NCBI GenBank assembly: GCA_946187325.1
Contig: CAMHQC010000002.1
Location: forward strand, 88,606-152,605
Reading direction: 5' to 3'
Length of the DNA stretch: 64,000 nt
From: an uncultured Clostridia bacterium
GTDB taxonomy: Bacteria > Bacillota > Clostridia > Oscillospirales > Acutalibacteraceae
Position numbers and translations under genes: made by a program
Notes under the pieces: generated by a model
What the model was told of the DNA's origin: nothing
Database searches by the model: none
Seen by the model: only the letters and a program-made list of their open reading frames with translations
Part shown: positions 1 through 8,529 of the stretch, piece by piece
How the letters are laid out: the number at the start of each line of letters is the position of its first letter
How positions within the stretch are numbered: position 1 is the stretch's first letter

Positions 1-143
1 ATAGCCTCCAAATCGGCTTCCTCGCAACACACGCCGGCGTTAATATCGCCGTTAGTCTCGCAGTGACCGTACATAAATAATTCGCCTGAGTTTAATTTTG
101 TGTCCTCTATTTCCTCAATTTTTTTAGTTATTTTAGATGCCAT
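1..143 (-). CDS. Hypothetical protein, N-terminal part (cut by window edge)
   Basis: An open frame runs from an ATG at 143 down to the window edge without a stop, giving 47 residues that begin MASKITKKIEEIEDTK. A good Shine-Dalgarno (AAAGGAT, 151-157 on the minus strand) lies 7 bases before the ATG, which is why I accept it as a gene. The visible part starts with a charged, helix-like segment and carries Cys28, Cys39 and Cys40. No family is recognised, and the C-terminal part lies outside the window, so no function is proposed. Confidence 0.6.
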   Translation of the reverse strand, partial: MASKITKKIEEIEDTKLNSGELFMYGHCETNGDINAGVCCEEADLEA

Positions 144-228
144 ATTAATCATCCTTTCATAAATTATGAATTAATTTTACCATACAATATACGCTTTGAA
201 AAGGTATATTATTTGATAATTGTTCATA

Positions 229-507
229 TTACATAGCTGTTAAATCGGTTATTAAAGTGACTACAAAGTAGAGAAGAAGTATAAACGCTATAAGTCCGCC
301 CGTAAAGATTAATATATCAAGAATTACTCTTTTTTTACTCTTTTTTTCGGGAAGATAAGCCTTAAACTTCTCCTTAAAGCCGTCCATAGCTTCCTTGGTA
401 TTGTTAACATTCTTACACAGCGGACACTCGTTTTCGTCTTTACTTTCGTCCGCTTCGAAGATATATCCGCATTTTACGCACTTAGCGTTATACTTAGTAT
501 TATCCAT
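229..507 (-). CDS. Small zinc-ribbon membrane protein
   Basis: The 92-residue protein has an N-terminal zinc-ribbon pattern, C10-x2-C13 and C28-x2-C31, then a charged linker rich in Lys (about 45-60) and one C-terminal hydrophobic segment (about 63-88). This suggests a single-pass membrane protein with a small cytosolic metal-binding knuckle. The start has a strong AAGGAAGGG-type ribosome site. It stands alone between the partial gene on the left and the divergent pckA. Zinc-ribbon plus membrane-helix proteins are common and mostly uncharacterised in Firmicutes, so binding partners and role are unknown. Confidence 0.75.
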   Translation of the reverse strand: MDNTKYNAKCVKCGYIFEADESKDENECPLCKNVNNTKEAMDGFKEKFKAYLPEKKSKKRVILDILIFTGGLIAFILLLYFVVTLITDLTAM

Positions 508-757
508 AATAAAGCCCTTCCTTAATGTAACTAAGTATATAATATCTCATTTTAAGAGATTTTTAAAGTCTTTTTTAATATTTAATTGAAAATCTTGTTA
601 AAAGTCGTTAAAATGCGGCATTTTTCTCACTGCTATTTGAGTTTAAATTGAAACAAAAATTCATTTTGTGCGATAAAAAAGAACTATAGAGAATATTTTT
701 GCAATTATTCGCTAAAAATATTGCATTTATTCCCCTTCGTTTGTACGTTAACTTATA

Positions 758-787
758 TTGACAATTCGGGGAAAATTGTGGTATTAT
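758..787 (+). promoter_or_regulatory. pckA promoter, SigA type
   Basis: TTGACA at 758-763 and TATTAT at 782-787 are separated by 18 bases, placing the transcription start near 794, about 30 bases before the pckA ATG. The -35 is a perfect consensus match. Confidence 0.75.
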
Positions 788-791
788 TTAT

Positions 792-809
792 GTGTTAAAA
801 AATTAACTA
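792..809 (+). promoter_or_regulatory. Candidate Rex operator at the pckA transcription start
   Basis: GTGTTAA-AAAA-TTAACTA matches the clostridial Rex consensus (TTGTTAA, four bases, TTAACAA) at 12 of 14 defined positions, with intact inner GTTAA/TTAAC arms. It covers the predicted transcription start, an ideal place for repression. A rex gene lies 1.9 kb to the right. NADH-sensing Rex control of PEP carboxykinase is inferred, not shown. Confidence 0.55.
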
Positions 810-824
810 GAAAGAGGCAAGAAT

Positions 825-2438
825 ATGTCAAAAATTGATTTAACTAAGTACGGTATTACCGACGTTAAGGAGATTATTTACAATCCTTCTTATGAGGCTC
901 TCTACAAGGACGAGACCGATCCCGCTCTCGAGGGCTTTGATAAAGGTCAGGAAACTGAGCTCGGCGCTGTTAACGTAATGACAGGCGTTTACACAGGCCG
1001 TTCGCCTAAAGATAAGTTTATCGTTATGGACGATAAGTCCAAGGATACTGTTTGGTGGACTACTCCCGAATATCCTAACGATAACCATCCCGCTTCTCAG
1101 GAAACTTGGGAAGCTTGTAAGAAGCTCGCTGTTGACGAGCTTTCGGGCAAGAAGCTCTACGTTGTAGACGCTTTTTGCGGAGCTAATAAAGATACTCGTA
1201 TGGCTGTACGTTTTATTATGGAGGTTGCTTGGCAGGCGCATTTCGTTGAGAATATGTTTATCAAGCCCACTGCCGAGGAGCAGGAGAACTTTACTCCCGA
1301 CTTTACTATCTACAACGCTTCCAAAGCTAAGGTAGAGAACTATAAGGAACTCGGTCTTAATTCCGAAACAGCCGTTTTATTCAACGTTACTTCACGCGAG
1401 CAGGTTATCTTAAACACCTGGTACGGCGGCGAAATGAAGAAGGGTATGTTCTCTATGATGAACTACTTCTTACCGCTTCAGGGTATCGCTTCTATGCACT
1501 GCTCCGCTAATACAGATATGGAAGGTAAGAACACAGCTATCTTCTTCGGACTCTCAGGTACCGGTAAAACTACTCTCTCCACCGATCCCAAGAGACTTCT
1601 TATCGGCGACGATGAACACGGCTGGGACGATAACGGAGTATTTAACTTCGAGGGCGGCTGCTACGCTAAGGTAATCGGTCTCGATAAGGAAAGCGAGCCC
1701 GATATCTATAACGCTATTAAGAGAGACGCTCTCTTAGAGAACGTTACTGTTGCCGACGACGGCACTATCGACTTCGACGACAAGAGCGTTACCGAGAATA
1801 CCCGCGTATCTTATCCTATCGAGCATATCGAGAAAATCGTTAAAAATGTTAATAATATTTCCTCAGGTCCTGCCGCTGAGAACGTAATATTCCTTTCGGC
1901 TGACGCGTTCGGAGTACTTCCTCCCGTATCTATCCTTACTCCCGAGCAGACTCAGTATTACTTCCTCTCGGGCTTTACAGCTAAGCTCGCGGGTACAGAG
2001 CGCGGAATCACCGAGCCTACTCCTACATTCTCAGCTTGCTTCGGTCAGGCTTTCTTAGAGCTTCATCCGACAAAATACGCTGAGGAACTCGTTAAGAGAA
2101 TGGAAAAGAGCGGAGCTAAGGCTTATCTCGTAAATACAGGCTGGAACGGCACAGGTAAGAGAATTACCATCAAGGATACACGCGGAATTATCGACGCTAT
2201 CTTAGGCGGAGATATTAAGAACGCTCCTACAAAGACTATTCCTTACTTTAACTTCGAAGTTCCCACAGAGCTTCCCGGAGTTGACACAGGTATCCTCGAC
2301 CCGAGAGATACTTACGCTGATCCTACCGAGTGGGAGAATAAGGCTAAGGACCTCGCCGAGAGATTTGTTAAGAACTTTAAGAAGTACGAAACAAACGAAG
2401 CAGGTAAAAAGCTTGTTGAAGCAGGCCCTAAGCTTTAA
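825..2438 (+). CDS. pckA: Phosphoenolpyruvate carboxykinase (ATP)
   Basis: The 537-residue protein is full length for ATP-dependent PEPCK, which interconverts oxaloacetate plus ATP with PEP, CO2 and ADP in the cytosol. The P-loop GLSGTGKTT at 242-250 and the downstream metal/nucleotide segment [12 protein letters not shown] are the ATP-PEPCK hallmarks, and TGRSPKDKF near 57-65 forms part of the substrate site. In rumen and gut anaerobes the enzyme commonly runs in the carboxylating direction to make oxaloacetate and ATP. It is monocistronic, with its own promoter and terminator. A Rex-like palindrome at the transcription start suggests control by the NADH/NAD+ ratio. Confidence 0.97.
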   Translation: MSKIDLTKYGITDVKEIIYNPSYEALYKDETDPALEGFDKGQETELGAVNVMTGVYTGRSPKDKFIVMDDKSKDTVWWTTPEYPNDNHPASQETWEACKKLAVDELSGKKLYVVDAFCGANKDTRMAVRFIMEVAWQAHFVENMFIKPTAEEQENFTPDFTIYNASKAKVENYKELGLNSETAVLFNVTSREQVILNTWYGGEMKKGMFSMMNYFLPLQGIASMHCSANTDMEGKNTAIFFGLSGTGKTTLSTDPKRLLIGDDEHGWDDNGVFNFEGGCYAKVIGLDKESEPDIYNAIKRDALLENVTVADDGTIDFDDKSVTENTRVSYPIEHIEKIVKNVNNISSGPAAENVIFLSADAFGVLPPVSILTPEQTQYYFLSGFTAKLAGTERGITEPTPTFSACFGQAFLELHPTKYAEELVKRMEKSGAKAYLVNTGWNGTGKRITIKDTRGIIDAILGGDIKNAPTKTIPYFNFEVPTELPGVDTGILDPRDTYADPTEWENKAKDLAERFVKNFKKYETNEAGKKLVEAGPKL

Positions 2439-2460
2439 TAAAAATAATATCAAATATAAC

Positions 2461-2487
2461 AAAGACGCTGTTTTTTACAGCGTCTTT
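2461..2487 (+). terminator. Terminator after pckA
   Basis: A perfect 11-bp stem (AAAGACGCTGT and its complement) closes a T-rich five-base loop, starting 22 bases after the pckA stop. The 3' arm itself ends in TTT followed by ATT. Confidence 0.85.
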
Positions 2488-2490
2488 ATT

Positions 2491-2614
2491 AATTGAGAAT
2501 TGAGAATTGAGAATTTTGGTCGAGTTTGGGCTATGTAGATTTTCCCGAAATTCACGGTAACGGCGTTAATAGCAAGGTGAATAATAAATTACTAAGAACT
2601 AAGAACTAAGAACT
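2491..2614. repeat. Two blocks of tandem heptamers
   Basis: AATTGAG is repeated three times (2491-2511, with a partial fourth copy AATT), and 80 bases later ACTAAGA is repeated three times (2591-2611, then ACT). The two blocks are similar in style but are not inverted copies of each other. Between them lies about 75 bases with no ORF. Such heptamer runs occur in intergenic spacers of many gut bacteria; the function is unknown. Confidence 0.75.
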
Positions 2615-2631
2615 GTTTACTGAGAACTAAA

Positions 2632-2657
2632 AAAAGGACTGCAACCGCAGTCCTTTT
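2632..2657 (-). terminator. Terminator after the rex-acyltransferase pair
   Basis: An 11-bp stem (AAAAGGACTGC / GCAGTCCTTTT) with loop AACC sits 4 bases beyond the acyltransferase stop on the minus strand. The flanking A/T runs would let it work in both directions. Confidence 0.85.
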
Positions 2658-2661
2658 ACTT

Positions 2662-3729
2662 TTAACTGTTACGCCCGCCTGTGAGCAGATTATGTACAGG
2701 CCTCGCTATTTTTCTAAGCACCATACTGAGTATCATACACACAGCTATTACCGAAATCGGCAGGCATATAAACAGTATAAAATGGCTTCCGTCAGTACTG
2801 TCGGGAATAATTGCCATCTGGTAGCTTATTTTTAGCAACGGTTCGTGCAGCGCGAATACAAAGAATAAATGAGCCGAGGCTAAAAGCAGTCCCTTTTTTG
2901 TGGAAATATATCTTACAATATGGTCGAATACAAGCCACATTCCCGCGATTCCCGCGAGGGATGTAAGCTTGCTTACTATATTTACCAGAATAACGTTTTT
3001 TGTCATTGAGGCTAAAAGCATCTGCAAAACGCTTAACGCTATCCATAAAAGCGCGAACAGCGCCGCCGGAATACGGTTATCTTTCTTGGTAAAGTTTCTC
3101 CATTTACCCATAATCGCGAAAGCCGCGCCTATCGAGAAGAATAAAAGCGCTTCCGACTTAACAATAAAGTCGATATTAAGTACCCATAACGCGCCGAACG
3201 GTATCAGTATAAGCGCTTTAGTGTATTTTATCAGCAGATATAAGATAGGGGAAAGCACCGTAAAAAGCATAACCTGTCTTAAAAACCAAAGCTGATAAGC
3301 CGGCGGCTTTACAAGGTACATATAGAATTTATCAAACCCTAAAGCGTTGTTCTTAATAAACTCTATGTCCTTAATGCTGTCAAAGTTAGTGAGTATCGTT
3401 ACCGCAAGTCCCGAAAGTAAAGCCCAAAGTACATAGGGTACAAGTAACGGGAAAATTCTGTGTTGTATTTTATCGAGATAACCTTTAACAGTATTTTCAT
3501 ATTTTATAAAGAGTAAAAATCCCGAGAAAATAAAGAACATCGGTATCGCGAACGAAAACATTGCTTTAGCGAAAAAGTATTCGAACATTTCCGCCGCGTT
3601 AAAACCCTTTTCAGTCAAGAGGTCTTTTCCGTTATAATTGTACGAATGAACAAATACAATCGCGAACATAGCGAAAACCGATACAAATTTAATTTTTCTG
3701 CTTAGGTATTTGCTAATTGGTTTGCTCAT
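2662..3729 (-). CDS. Acyltransferase family 3 membrane protein
   Basis: The 355-residue polytopic protein has about ten hydrophobic segments and the acyltransferase-3 fold features: an early helix ending in VHSYNYNG (His in the first membrane segment, the usual catalytic region) and the AIPMFFIFSGFLLF segment. Members O-acylate surface polysaccharides, peptidoglycan or lipids using acyl-CoA. The acceptor cannot be read from sequence. The start overlaps the 3' end of rex by 17 bases, so the two are translationally coupled, an odd pairing of a redox repressor with an envelope modifier. No polysaccharide locus lies next to it. Confidence 0.85.
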   Translation of the reverse strand: MSKPISKYLSRKIKFVSVFAMFAIVFVHSYNYNGKDLLTEKGFNAAEMFEYFFAKAMFSFAIPMFFIFSGFLLFIKYENTVKGYLDKIQHRIFPLLVPYVLWALLSGLAVTILTNFDSIKDIEFIKNNALGFDKFYMYLVKPPAYQLWFLRQVMLFTVLSPILYLLIKYTKALILIPFGALWVLNIDFIVKSEALLFFSIGAAFAIMGKWRNFTKKDNRIPAALFALLWIALSVLQMLLASMTKNVILVNIVSKLTSLAGIAGMWLVFDHIVRYISTKKGLLLASAHLFFVFALHEPLLKISYQMAIIPDSTDGSHFILFICLPISVIAVCMILSMVLRKIARPVHNLLTGGRNS

Positions 3730-4357
3730 TTTTATCCTCGTTCATACTGTAGCATAATGTCATCATCATATCACTGAGGTGAACGTTCTCAACTATAACG
3801 TCGGGGTAGTCGCCCTGAATGTCGTAGTGAGTAAAGTTCCAGAAGTTCTTAACTCCCGAGTTGTAAAGTCTTTCTACAAGTCCCGCCGCCGCGTTTCTCG
3901 GAACGCATAAAAACGCCGCTTCTATGTTATTTTCTTTACAAAAGCTCTCGATTTCTTTTTCATCGCTGATTGAAATGTTGTTGATTTTGCTTCCGAAAAT
4001 TTCTTTGTTGTTATCGAAAATTCCTACTAACTCAAAGCCCGCTTTATCAAATTTCATATGGGCGGCGATAGCCGTTCCGATATGTCCCGCTCCGATAAGT
4101 ACCGCTTTAAACTTATTGTGTAAACCGAGAATATTAATAATTTCGTCCTTTAATTTAGTTACGGGATAGCCGTACCCCTGATGTCCGAAGCCGCCGAAGC
4201 AGTTTAAATCCTGTCGTACCTGGGAAGCGGTAGTTCTCATAATCTCCGCGAGCTTGCCCGAGCTTACCCTTTCAACATCCTGCTCCTCAAGCTCACATAA
4301 AAATCTATAGTATCTCGGCAGTCTTTTTATTACCGATTTTGAAATCTTGTTACTCAT
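3713..4357 (-). CDS. rex: Redox-sensing transcriptional repressor Rex
   Basis: The 214-residue protein matches Rex throughout. It has an N-terminal winged helix (RLPRYYRFL at 12-20, SSGKLAEIM, TASQVRQDL) followed by GGFGHQGYGY and a Rossmann NAD(H)-binding domain with GAGHIG at 89-94. Rex binds operators when NAD+ dominates and releases them when NADH rises, controlling fermentation and electron-sink genes. Two Rex-like palindromes occur in this window, before pckA and before aconitase. The adjacent aconitase-IDH operon lies just upstream on the same strand but is separated by a terminator. The downstream acyltransferase overlaps its last codons. Confidence 0.96.
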   Translation of the reverse strand: MSNKISKSVIKRLPRYYRFLCELEEQDVERVSSGKLAEIMRTTASQVRQDLNCFGGFGHQGYGYPVTKLKDEIINILGLHNKFKAVLIGAGHIGTAIAAHMKFDKAGFELVGIFDNNKEIFGSKINNISISDEKEIESFCKENNIEAAFLCVPRNAAAGLVERLYNSGVKNFWNFTHYDIQGDYPDVIVENVHLSDMMMTLCYSMNEDKNEQTN

Positions 4358-4443
4358 TTTATTTTTTAGTCCTTTTCTGTTTTAAAATTCACAATTATAG
4401 CTTTATTTTATAAAACCGCAATTCTGAATTTTAAGTAATTTAT

Positions 4444-4474
4444 AGTGATAAGCGGTATATAACCGCTTATCACT
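4444..4474 (-). terminator. Terminator between icd and rex
   Basis: A perfect 13-bp stem (AGTGATAAGCGGT and complement) with a five-base loop lies 9 bases past the icd stop. The following tract on the minus strand is only moderately T-rich, so efficiency is uncertain. Confidence 0.75.
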
Positions 4475-4482
4475 GTTTACTT

Positions 4483-5691
4483 TTATAATGATTTTTTAAG
4501 TGTTTCGTTTACAGCCTCTAAAAATTCGGTTGTATTAACCTTTTTCTTGTTCTCAAGCTTAGAGATAAGGTAGAGGTCGCCTGTCATAATACCGCTCTCG
4601 ATCGTGTCGATAATCGCTTTTTCCAGCTTGTCCGCGAACTCCATAAGCTCGGGTAAGTTATCGAGCTCTCCGCGCTTTCTGAACGCCCCTGTCCATGCGA
4701 ATAATGTAGCTACCGAGTTTGTGGAAGTTTCCTCGCCCTTTAGGTACTTGTAATAATGGCGCTGAACAGTTCCGTGAGCCGCTTCATATTCGTAAACTCC
4801 GTCGGGAGATACCAGTACCGATGTCATCATAGCCAGCGAGCCGTAGGCTGTCGCTACCATATCGCTCATAACGTCGCCGTCATAGTTTTTACAAGCCCAG
4901 ATGTATCCGCCGTTTGAGCGGATAACTCTAGCCACAGCGTCGTCGATAAGTGTGTAGAAATATTCGATTCCGGCCGCTTCAAATTTCTCTTTGTACTCGT
5001 TTTCGAAAATCTCGGCGAAAATATCTTTAAAGCGGTGGTCGTATTTTTTGCTTATAGTATCCTTGGTGGAGAACCATACGTCCTGCTTAGTGTCGAGTCC
5101 GTAGTTAAAGCAAGCTCTCGCGAATGACGAGATACTGCTGTCGAGGTTGTGAAGTCCCTGAATTATACCGTCGCCCTTAAACTCGTGGATAAGGCTTGTC
5201 TCGGTAGTTCCGTCGGGATTGGTAACCAAAAGCTCGGCTTTACTGCCTTCTTTTACTACCATCTCGGTGTTTTTATAAACGTCGCCGTAAGCGTGACGCG
5301 CGATTGTAATCGGTTTAGTCCAAGTCGGAATATAAGGAGTAACTCCCTTAACTAAAATAGGCGCTCTGAAAACCGTTCCGTCTAAAGCGGCTCTTATTGT
5401 GCCGTTAGGACTTTTCCACATCTCAGATAAATTATACTCGGGCATTCTCGCGGCGTTGGGAGTGATAGTAGCGCATTTAACGGCTACACCGTATTTTTTG
5501 GTAGCCTCGGCGCTGTCAATAGTAACCTGATCTTTAGTGAGTTCACGGTTTTTAAGACCTAAGTCGTAATACTCGGTTTTTAAGTCGATATACGGAGTGA
5601 TAAGGATATCCTTAACCTGCTTCCATATAACTCTTGTCATCTCGTCTCCGTCCATCTCAACGAGCGGAGTTTTCATCTGTATTTTACTCAT
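4483..5691 (-). CDS. icd: Isocitrate dehydrogenase (NADP+)
   Basis: The 402-residue protein starts at [25 protein letters not shown], typical of the homodimeric NADP-IDH subfamily also found in eukaryotes, unlike the Bacillus-type enzyme. It oxidatively decarboxylates isocitrate to 2-oxoglutarate in the cytosol. I chose the ATG at 5691 rather than the longer frame because AAAGGAG lies 8 bases upstream and the A of the ATG is the last base of the aconitase stop (TAATG, one-base overlap), showing coupling. With aconitase it forms the oxidative half-branch feeding glutamate synthesis. No citrate synthase is visible nearby. Confidence 0.95.
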   Translation of the reverse strand: MSKIQMKTPLVEMDGDEMTRVIWKQVKDILITPYIDLKTEYYDLGLKNRELTKDQVTIDSAEATKKYGVAVKCATITPNAARMPEYNLSEMWKSPNGTIRAALDGTVFRAPILVKGVTPYIPTWTKPITIARHAYGDVYKNTEMVVKEGSKAELLVTNPDGTTETSLIHEFKGDGIIQGLHNLDSSISSFARACFNYGLDTKQDVWFSTKDTISKKYDHRFKDIFAEIFENEYKEKFEAAGIEYFYTLIDDAVARVIRSNGGYIWACKNYDGDVMSDMVATAYGSLAMMTSVLVSPDGVYEYEAAHGTVQRHYYKYLKGEETSTNSVATLFAWTGAFRKRGELDNLPELMEFADKLEKAIIDTIESGIMTGDLYLISKLENKKKVNTTEFLEAVNETLKKSL

Positions 5692-7622
5692 TAGCTGTTC
5701 TCCTTTGTGTAGTCGAGCAGTCCGCCCGCTATAAGAATCGCCCTGGTTCTGTCGGTAAGCTCGCAAGCTGCCTCGACAGTTTCGCCGTTAGTCTTATTAA
5801 CTACTGTAATATTTTTGCCCTCTGAAATCTCGGCTTTTACATTTGGAAGCTCGAGCCTGTCGCCGAGGTTGAACTTCTCGTAATCCGAAGCGTTAACGAA
5901 TGTGAGCGGAATAATACCCGCGTTAATCAGGTTAGCTCTGTGTATACGCGCGAAGCTCTTAACAAGTACAGCCTTAACGCCGAGATAGAGCGGAGCGAGA
6001 GCCGCGTGTTCACGTGACGAACCCTGACCGTAGTTTTCTCCGCCGACAACGATACTGCTGCCTAAAGCCTTAGCTCTTTCGGGGAAATCTTTGTCGCATA
6101 CTGTAAAGCAGTGCTGAGAGATTTTCGGAATATTTGAACGAAGCGGAAGGATTTTAGCTCCCGCGGGCATAATATGGTCTGTTGTAATATTGTCGCCGAC
6201 CTTTAAGCTGCAACTCGCCTCGATTTTATCTGTAAGGGGAGAAGTCTCGGGATAAGGCTTGATGTTCGGACCTCTTAAAACTTCTACCTTGTCCATTTCC
6301 TCAACGGACGAGGGCTCTATAACCATATTGTCGTTAATTAAGAATTTCTCGGGCATTTCGATTTCAACGTCAGCGCCGAGAGTAGTCGGGTCGGTGAATA
6401 CGCCTGTTAAAGCGGAAGCCGCCGCTGTTTCGGGAGATACAAGATAAATCTGTCCGTCGGCTGTACCTGAACGTCCCTCGAAGTTACGGTTAAATGTTCT
6501 GAGTGAAATACCGCCTGAGTTAGGGGACTGTCCCATACCGATACAAGGACCGCACGCGCTTTCTAGAATTCTCGCGCCCGCGGCGATCATATCGCCTAAA
6601 GCTCCGTTTAAAGCGAGCATATTGAGTACCTGTTTGCTGCCCGGAGCGATAGCGAGGCTCACTCCGTCGGCGACAGTCTTGCCCTTTAAGATAGCCGCCA
6701 CCTTCATCATATCTCTGTATGAGGAGTTTGTGCAGGAGCCGATACAAACCTGATTGATTTCCTTACCTGAGAGCTCCTCGATAGTTTTGATGTTGTCGGG
6801 TGAGTGAGGACAAGCCGCTAAAGGCTTTAACTCGTCTAAGTTGATATCTATAATCTCGTCATATTCAGCGTCGGGGTCTGATTTAAGCTCGGTGTAATCT
6901 TCCGCGCGGCCCTGAGCCTGTAAAAATTCTTTTGTAATCTCGTCGGAAGGGAAGATAGAAGTTGTAGCGCCGAGCTCAGCTCCCATATTTGTGATAGTAG
7001 CTCTCTCGGGGACGGATAAGGTCTTAACACCCTCGCCCGCGTACTCTACGATTTTACCTACGCCGCCCTTAACGGACATAACTTCTAAAACTTTAAGGAT
7101 GATATCCTTAGCGCTGACCCAGGGGCGCAATTTACCTGTGAGGTTAACCTTAACCATCTTAGGCATAGTTATATAGTAAGCTCCGCCGCCCATAGCTACG
7201 GCTACGTCGAGTCCGCCCGCGCCGATAGCGAGCATACCGATACCGCCGCCTGTCGGGGTATGGCTGTCTGAGCCGATTAATGTCTTGCCGGGTTTACCGA
7301 AACGCTCTAAGTGAACCTGGTGGCAGATACCGTTACCCGGCCTCGAGAAGTAAATTCCGTGTTTTTTACAAACCGACTGGATAAAACGATGGTCGTCAGC
7401 GTTTTCGAAACCTGTCTGTAATGTATTATGGTCAATGTAAGCTACGCTTTTCTCGGTTTTAACTCTGGGAACTCCGATAGCCTCAAACTCGAGATACGCC
7501 ATAGTACCCGTAGCGTCCTGTGTTAAAGTCTGGTCGATTTTAAGACCGATATCCTGACCGACTTTCATCTCGCCGTCAACGATATGGTTCTTGATTATTT
7601 TCTGAGCAATAGTTAAACCCAT
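5691..7622 (-). CDS. Aconitate hydratase (short, monomeric type)
   Basis: The 643-residue enzyme isomerises citrate to isocitrate through a 4Fe-4S cluster. Cluster ligands are visible in [14 protein letters not shown] and in [10 protein letters not shown]. The substrate motif [12 protein letters not shown] and the C-terminal swivel domain ([10 protein letters not shown]) are intact. At about 640 residues it matches the putative-aconitase subfamily of anaerobes rather than the roughly 900-residue AcnA. The start has a near-perfect AAGGAGGT ribosome site. It is the first gene of an operon with icd, and a Rex-like palindrome lies about 60 bases upstream of its start. Confidence 0.94.
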   Translation of the reverse strand: MGLTIAQKIIKNHIVDGEMKVGQDIGLKIDQTLTQDATGTMAYLEFEAIGVPRVKTEKSVAYIDHNTLQTGFENADDHRFIQSVCKKHGIYFSRPGNGICHQVHLERFGKPGKTLIGSDSHTPTGGGIGMLAIGAGGLDVAVAMGGGAYYITMPKMVKVNLTGKLRPWVSAKDIILKVLEVMSVKGGVGKIVEYAGEGVKTLSVPERATITNMGAELGATTSIFPSDEITKEFLQAQGRAEDYTELKSDPDAEYDEIIDINLDELKPLAACPHSPDNIKTIEELSGKEINQVCIGSCTNSSYRDMMKVAAILKGKTVADGVSLAIAPGSKQVLNMLALNGALGDMIAAGARILESACGPCIGMGQSPNSGGISLRTFNRNFEGRSGTADGQIYLVSPETAAASALTGVFTDPTTLGADVEIEMPEKFLINDNMVIEPSSVEEMDKVEVLRGPNIKPYPETSPLTDKIEASCSLKVGDNITTDHIMPAGAKILPLRSNIPKISQHCFTVCDKDFPERAKALGSSIVVGGENYGQGSSREHAALAPLYLGVKAVLVKSFARIHRANLINAGIIPLTFVNASDYEKFNLGDRLELPNVKAEISEGKNITVVNKTNGETVEAACELTDRTRAILIAGGLLDYTKENS

Positions 7623-7681
7623 AAAAATACCTCCTTAAATTATCAACATAAATTTTTACATACTTATAGTAAAATCCATAC

Positions 7682-7699
7682 CTGTTAATTTTATCACAA
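7682..7699 (-). promoter_or_regulatory. Candidate Rex operator before the aconitase-icd operon
   Basis: Read on the minus strand this is TTGTGAT-AAAA-TTAACAG, matching the clostridial Rex consensus at 11 of 14 defined positions; the left arm resembles the Bacillus-type TTGTGA half site. It starts about 60 bases upstream of the aconitase ATG. It is weaker than the pckA site and no clean promoter hexamers could be assigned around it. Confidence 0.4.
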
Positions 7700-7742
7700 A
7701 TCCTTTGTAAAGTAAAGTGAAATAATCGCAATATATAAGAAA

Positions 7743-7767
7743 AACGGCTCGGAAATTCCGAACCGTT
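7743..7767 (-). terminator. Terminator of the YczE-like gene
   Basis: The minus-strand RNA forms AACGG-U-UCGG / CCGA-G-CCGUU, where the single apparent mismatch becomes a U-G pair, supporting function on this strand. The U-run UUUUCUUAU follows. The stem overlaps the stop codon of the gene. Confidence 0.75.
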
Positions 7768-8425
7768 ATTTAAAAAGATTAGTTATAGGTTTAGTAAAAT
7801 ATTTTGTGAAGAAATTTACAATAAATCCCGTAAATACCGCCGCCATAAGTGTTCCCTCGCGTATGCCGATTATTTTAAAGTTGAAGAAAATTACCGAAAG
7901 TATCGCCGCTGTAAGCACGCAGGCTATGTCGAACAGGACCTTTACTATACCGAAGTCCTTCCCGCTTACGTCGGAAACCGCTTTTACCAGCCCTTCGCCC
8001 GAGTTGTAAAGCACATCCGCAATAACGGCTAAGGCTATTCCGAAAGCGAGGATAAGTATTCCCGCTATGGTTAATAGCATACGTACAGCGTAATTCGGGG
8101 TCGGTATGAACGAAACTATGTACATTCCGATATCGGTAAATATTCCGAACAGAAACGACATCGGTATCTGCATTAACTGAAAGGGTTTAAAATTCTTTCT
8201 TAGAATTATAATTTGTCCCAATACAAAGGCTATATTCATTATAGCCGACCACATTCCGAACGAAATGAAATCGAATTTCAAACTCAATACGTTAGCCACC
8301 GACGAAACTGTCGATACTCCGAGGTCGGCTTGTTTTGAAAAAGCTATTCCCAGCGCCGAGAAAAACAGACCTATAGTAAATATCAGTAATCTTTTTATAA
8401 ACTCAATCTTACTCATTAATTTCAC
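7766..8425 (-). CDS. YczE/YitT-like integral membrane protein
   Basis: The 219-residue protein has about five or six hydrophobic segments and the family signature near the N-terminus: FSALGIAFSKQADLGVSTVSS followed later by FGIALAVIADVLYNSGEGLVKAVS. This is the YczE/YyaS/YitT-related group of Firmicutes membrane proteins, whose function is not established. The start may be the first ATG or the MSKIEF methionine three codons later. It is single-gene, with an extended -10 (TGATATAAT on the minus strand, around 8436-8444) and its own terminator, and is divergent from typA. Confidence 0.75.
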   Translation of the reverse strand: MKLMSKIEFIKRLLIFTIGLFFSALGIAFSKQADLGVSTVSSVANVLSLKFDFISFGMWSAIMNIAFVLGQIIILRKNFKPFQLMQIPMSFLFGIFTDIGMYIVSFIPTPNYAVRMLLTIAGILILAFGIALAVIADVLYNSGEGLVKAVSDVSGKDFGIVKVLFDIACVLTAAILSVIFFNFKIIGIREGTLMAAVFTGFIVNFFTKYFTKPITNLFK

Positions 8426-8462
8426 CGCGATTATTATATCACAAAATTGTAAAATCTTAAAG

Positions 8463-8491
8463 TTGAAATTTTTATACTAAGGTGTTATAAT
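8463..8491 (+). promoter_or_regulatory. typA promoter
   Basis: TTGAAA (8463-8468) and TATAAT (8486-8491) are 17 bases apart, and a TG one base before the -10 gives an extended -10 element. The start codon lies 38 bases downstream of the -10. Confidence 0.75.
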
Positions 8492-8529
8492 TTAAAATTA
8501 GGTAATTTTGGCTTATAAGGAATGATAAT

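Larger units (their letters stand above)
508..824. other. Divergent intergenic region before pckA
   Basis: This 317-base AT-rich gap separates the minus-strand zinc-ribbon gene from plus-strand pckA. Its right end holds a clear SigA-type promoter and a Rex-like palindrome (listed separately). Between -35 and -10 lies an extra short inverted repeat, ACAATT (761-766) and AATTGT (774-779). I see no small ORF with a ribosome site and no convincing structured RNA in the remaining 500-750 stretch. Confidence 0.6.

Noticed and set aside
590..612. TTGTTAA-containing stretch as a Rex site
   Set aside because: The right half (CGTTAAA) does not form the inverted TTAACAA arm.
698..718. GCAATTATTCGC stretch as a second Zur-like site
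   Set aside because: Only the centre resembles the 18.8 kb operator; the arms are not complementary.
2530..2580. Short resemblance to the pseudoknot element (GGGCTATG and GGTAACGGCGTTAA)
   Set aside because: The pieces are in the wrong order, without the paired strands; taken as chance.
5692..5766. Longer isocitrate dehydrogenase start at 5766
   Set aside because: The extra 25 residues lie inside the aconitase gene and precede a good ribosome site for the ATG at 5691.
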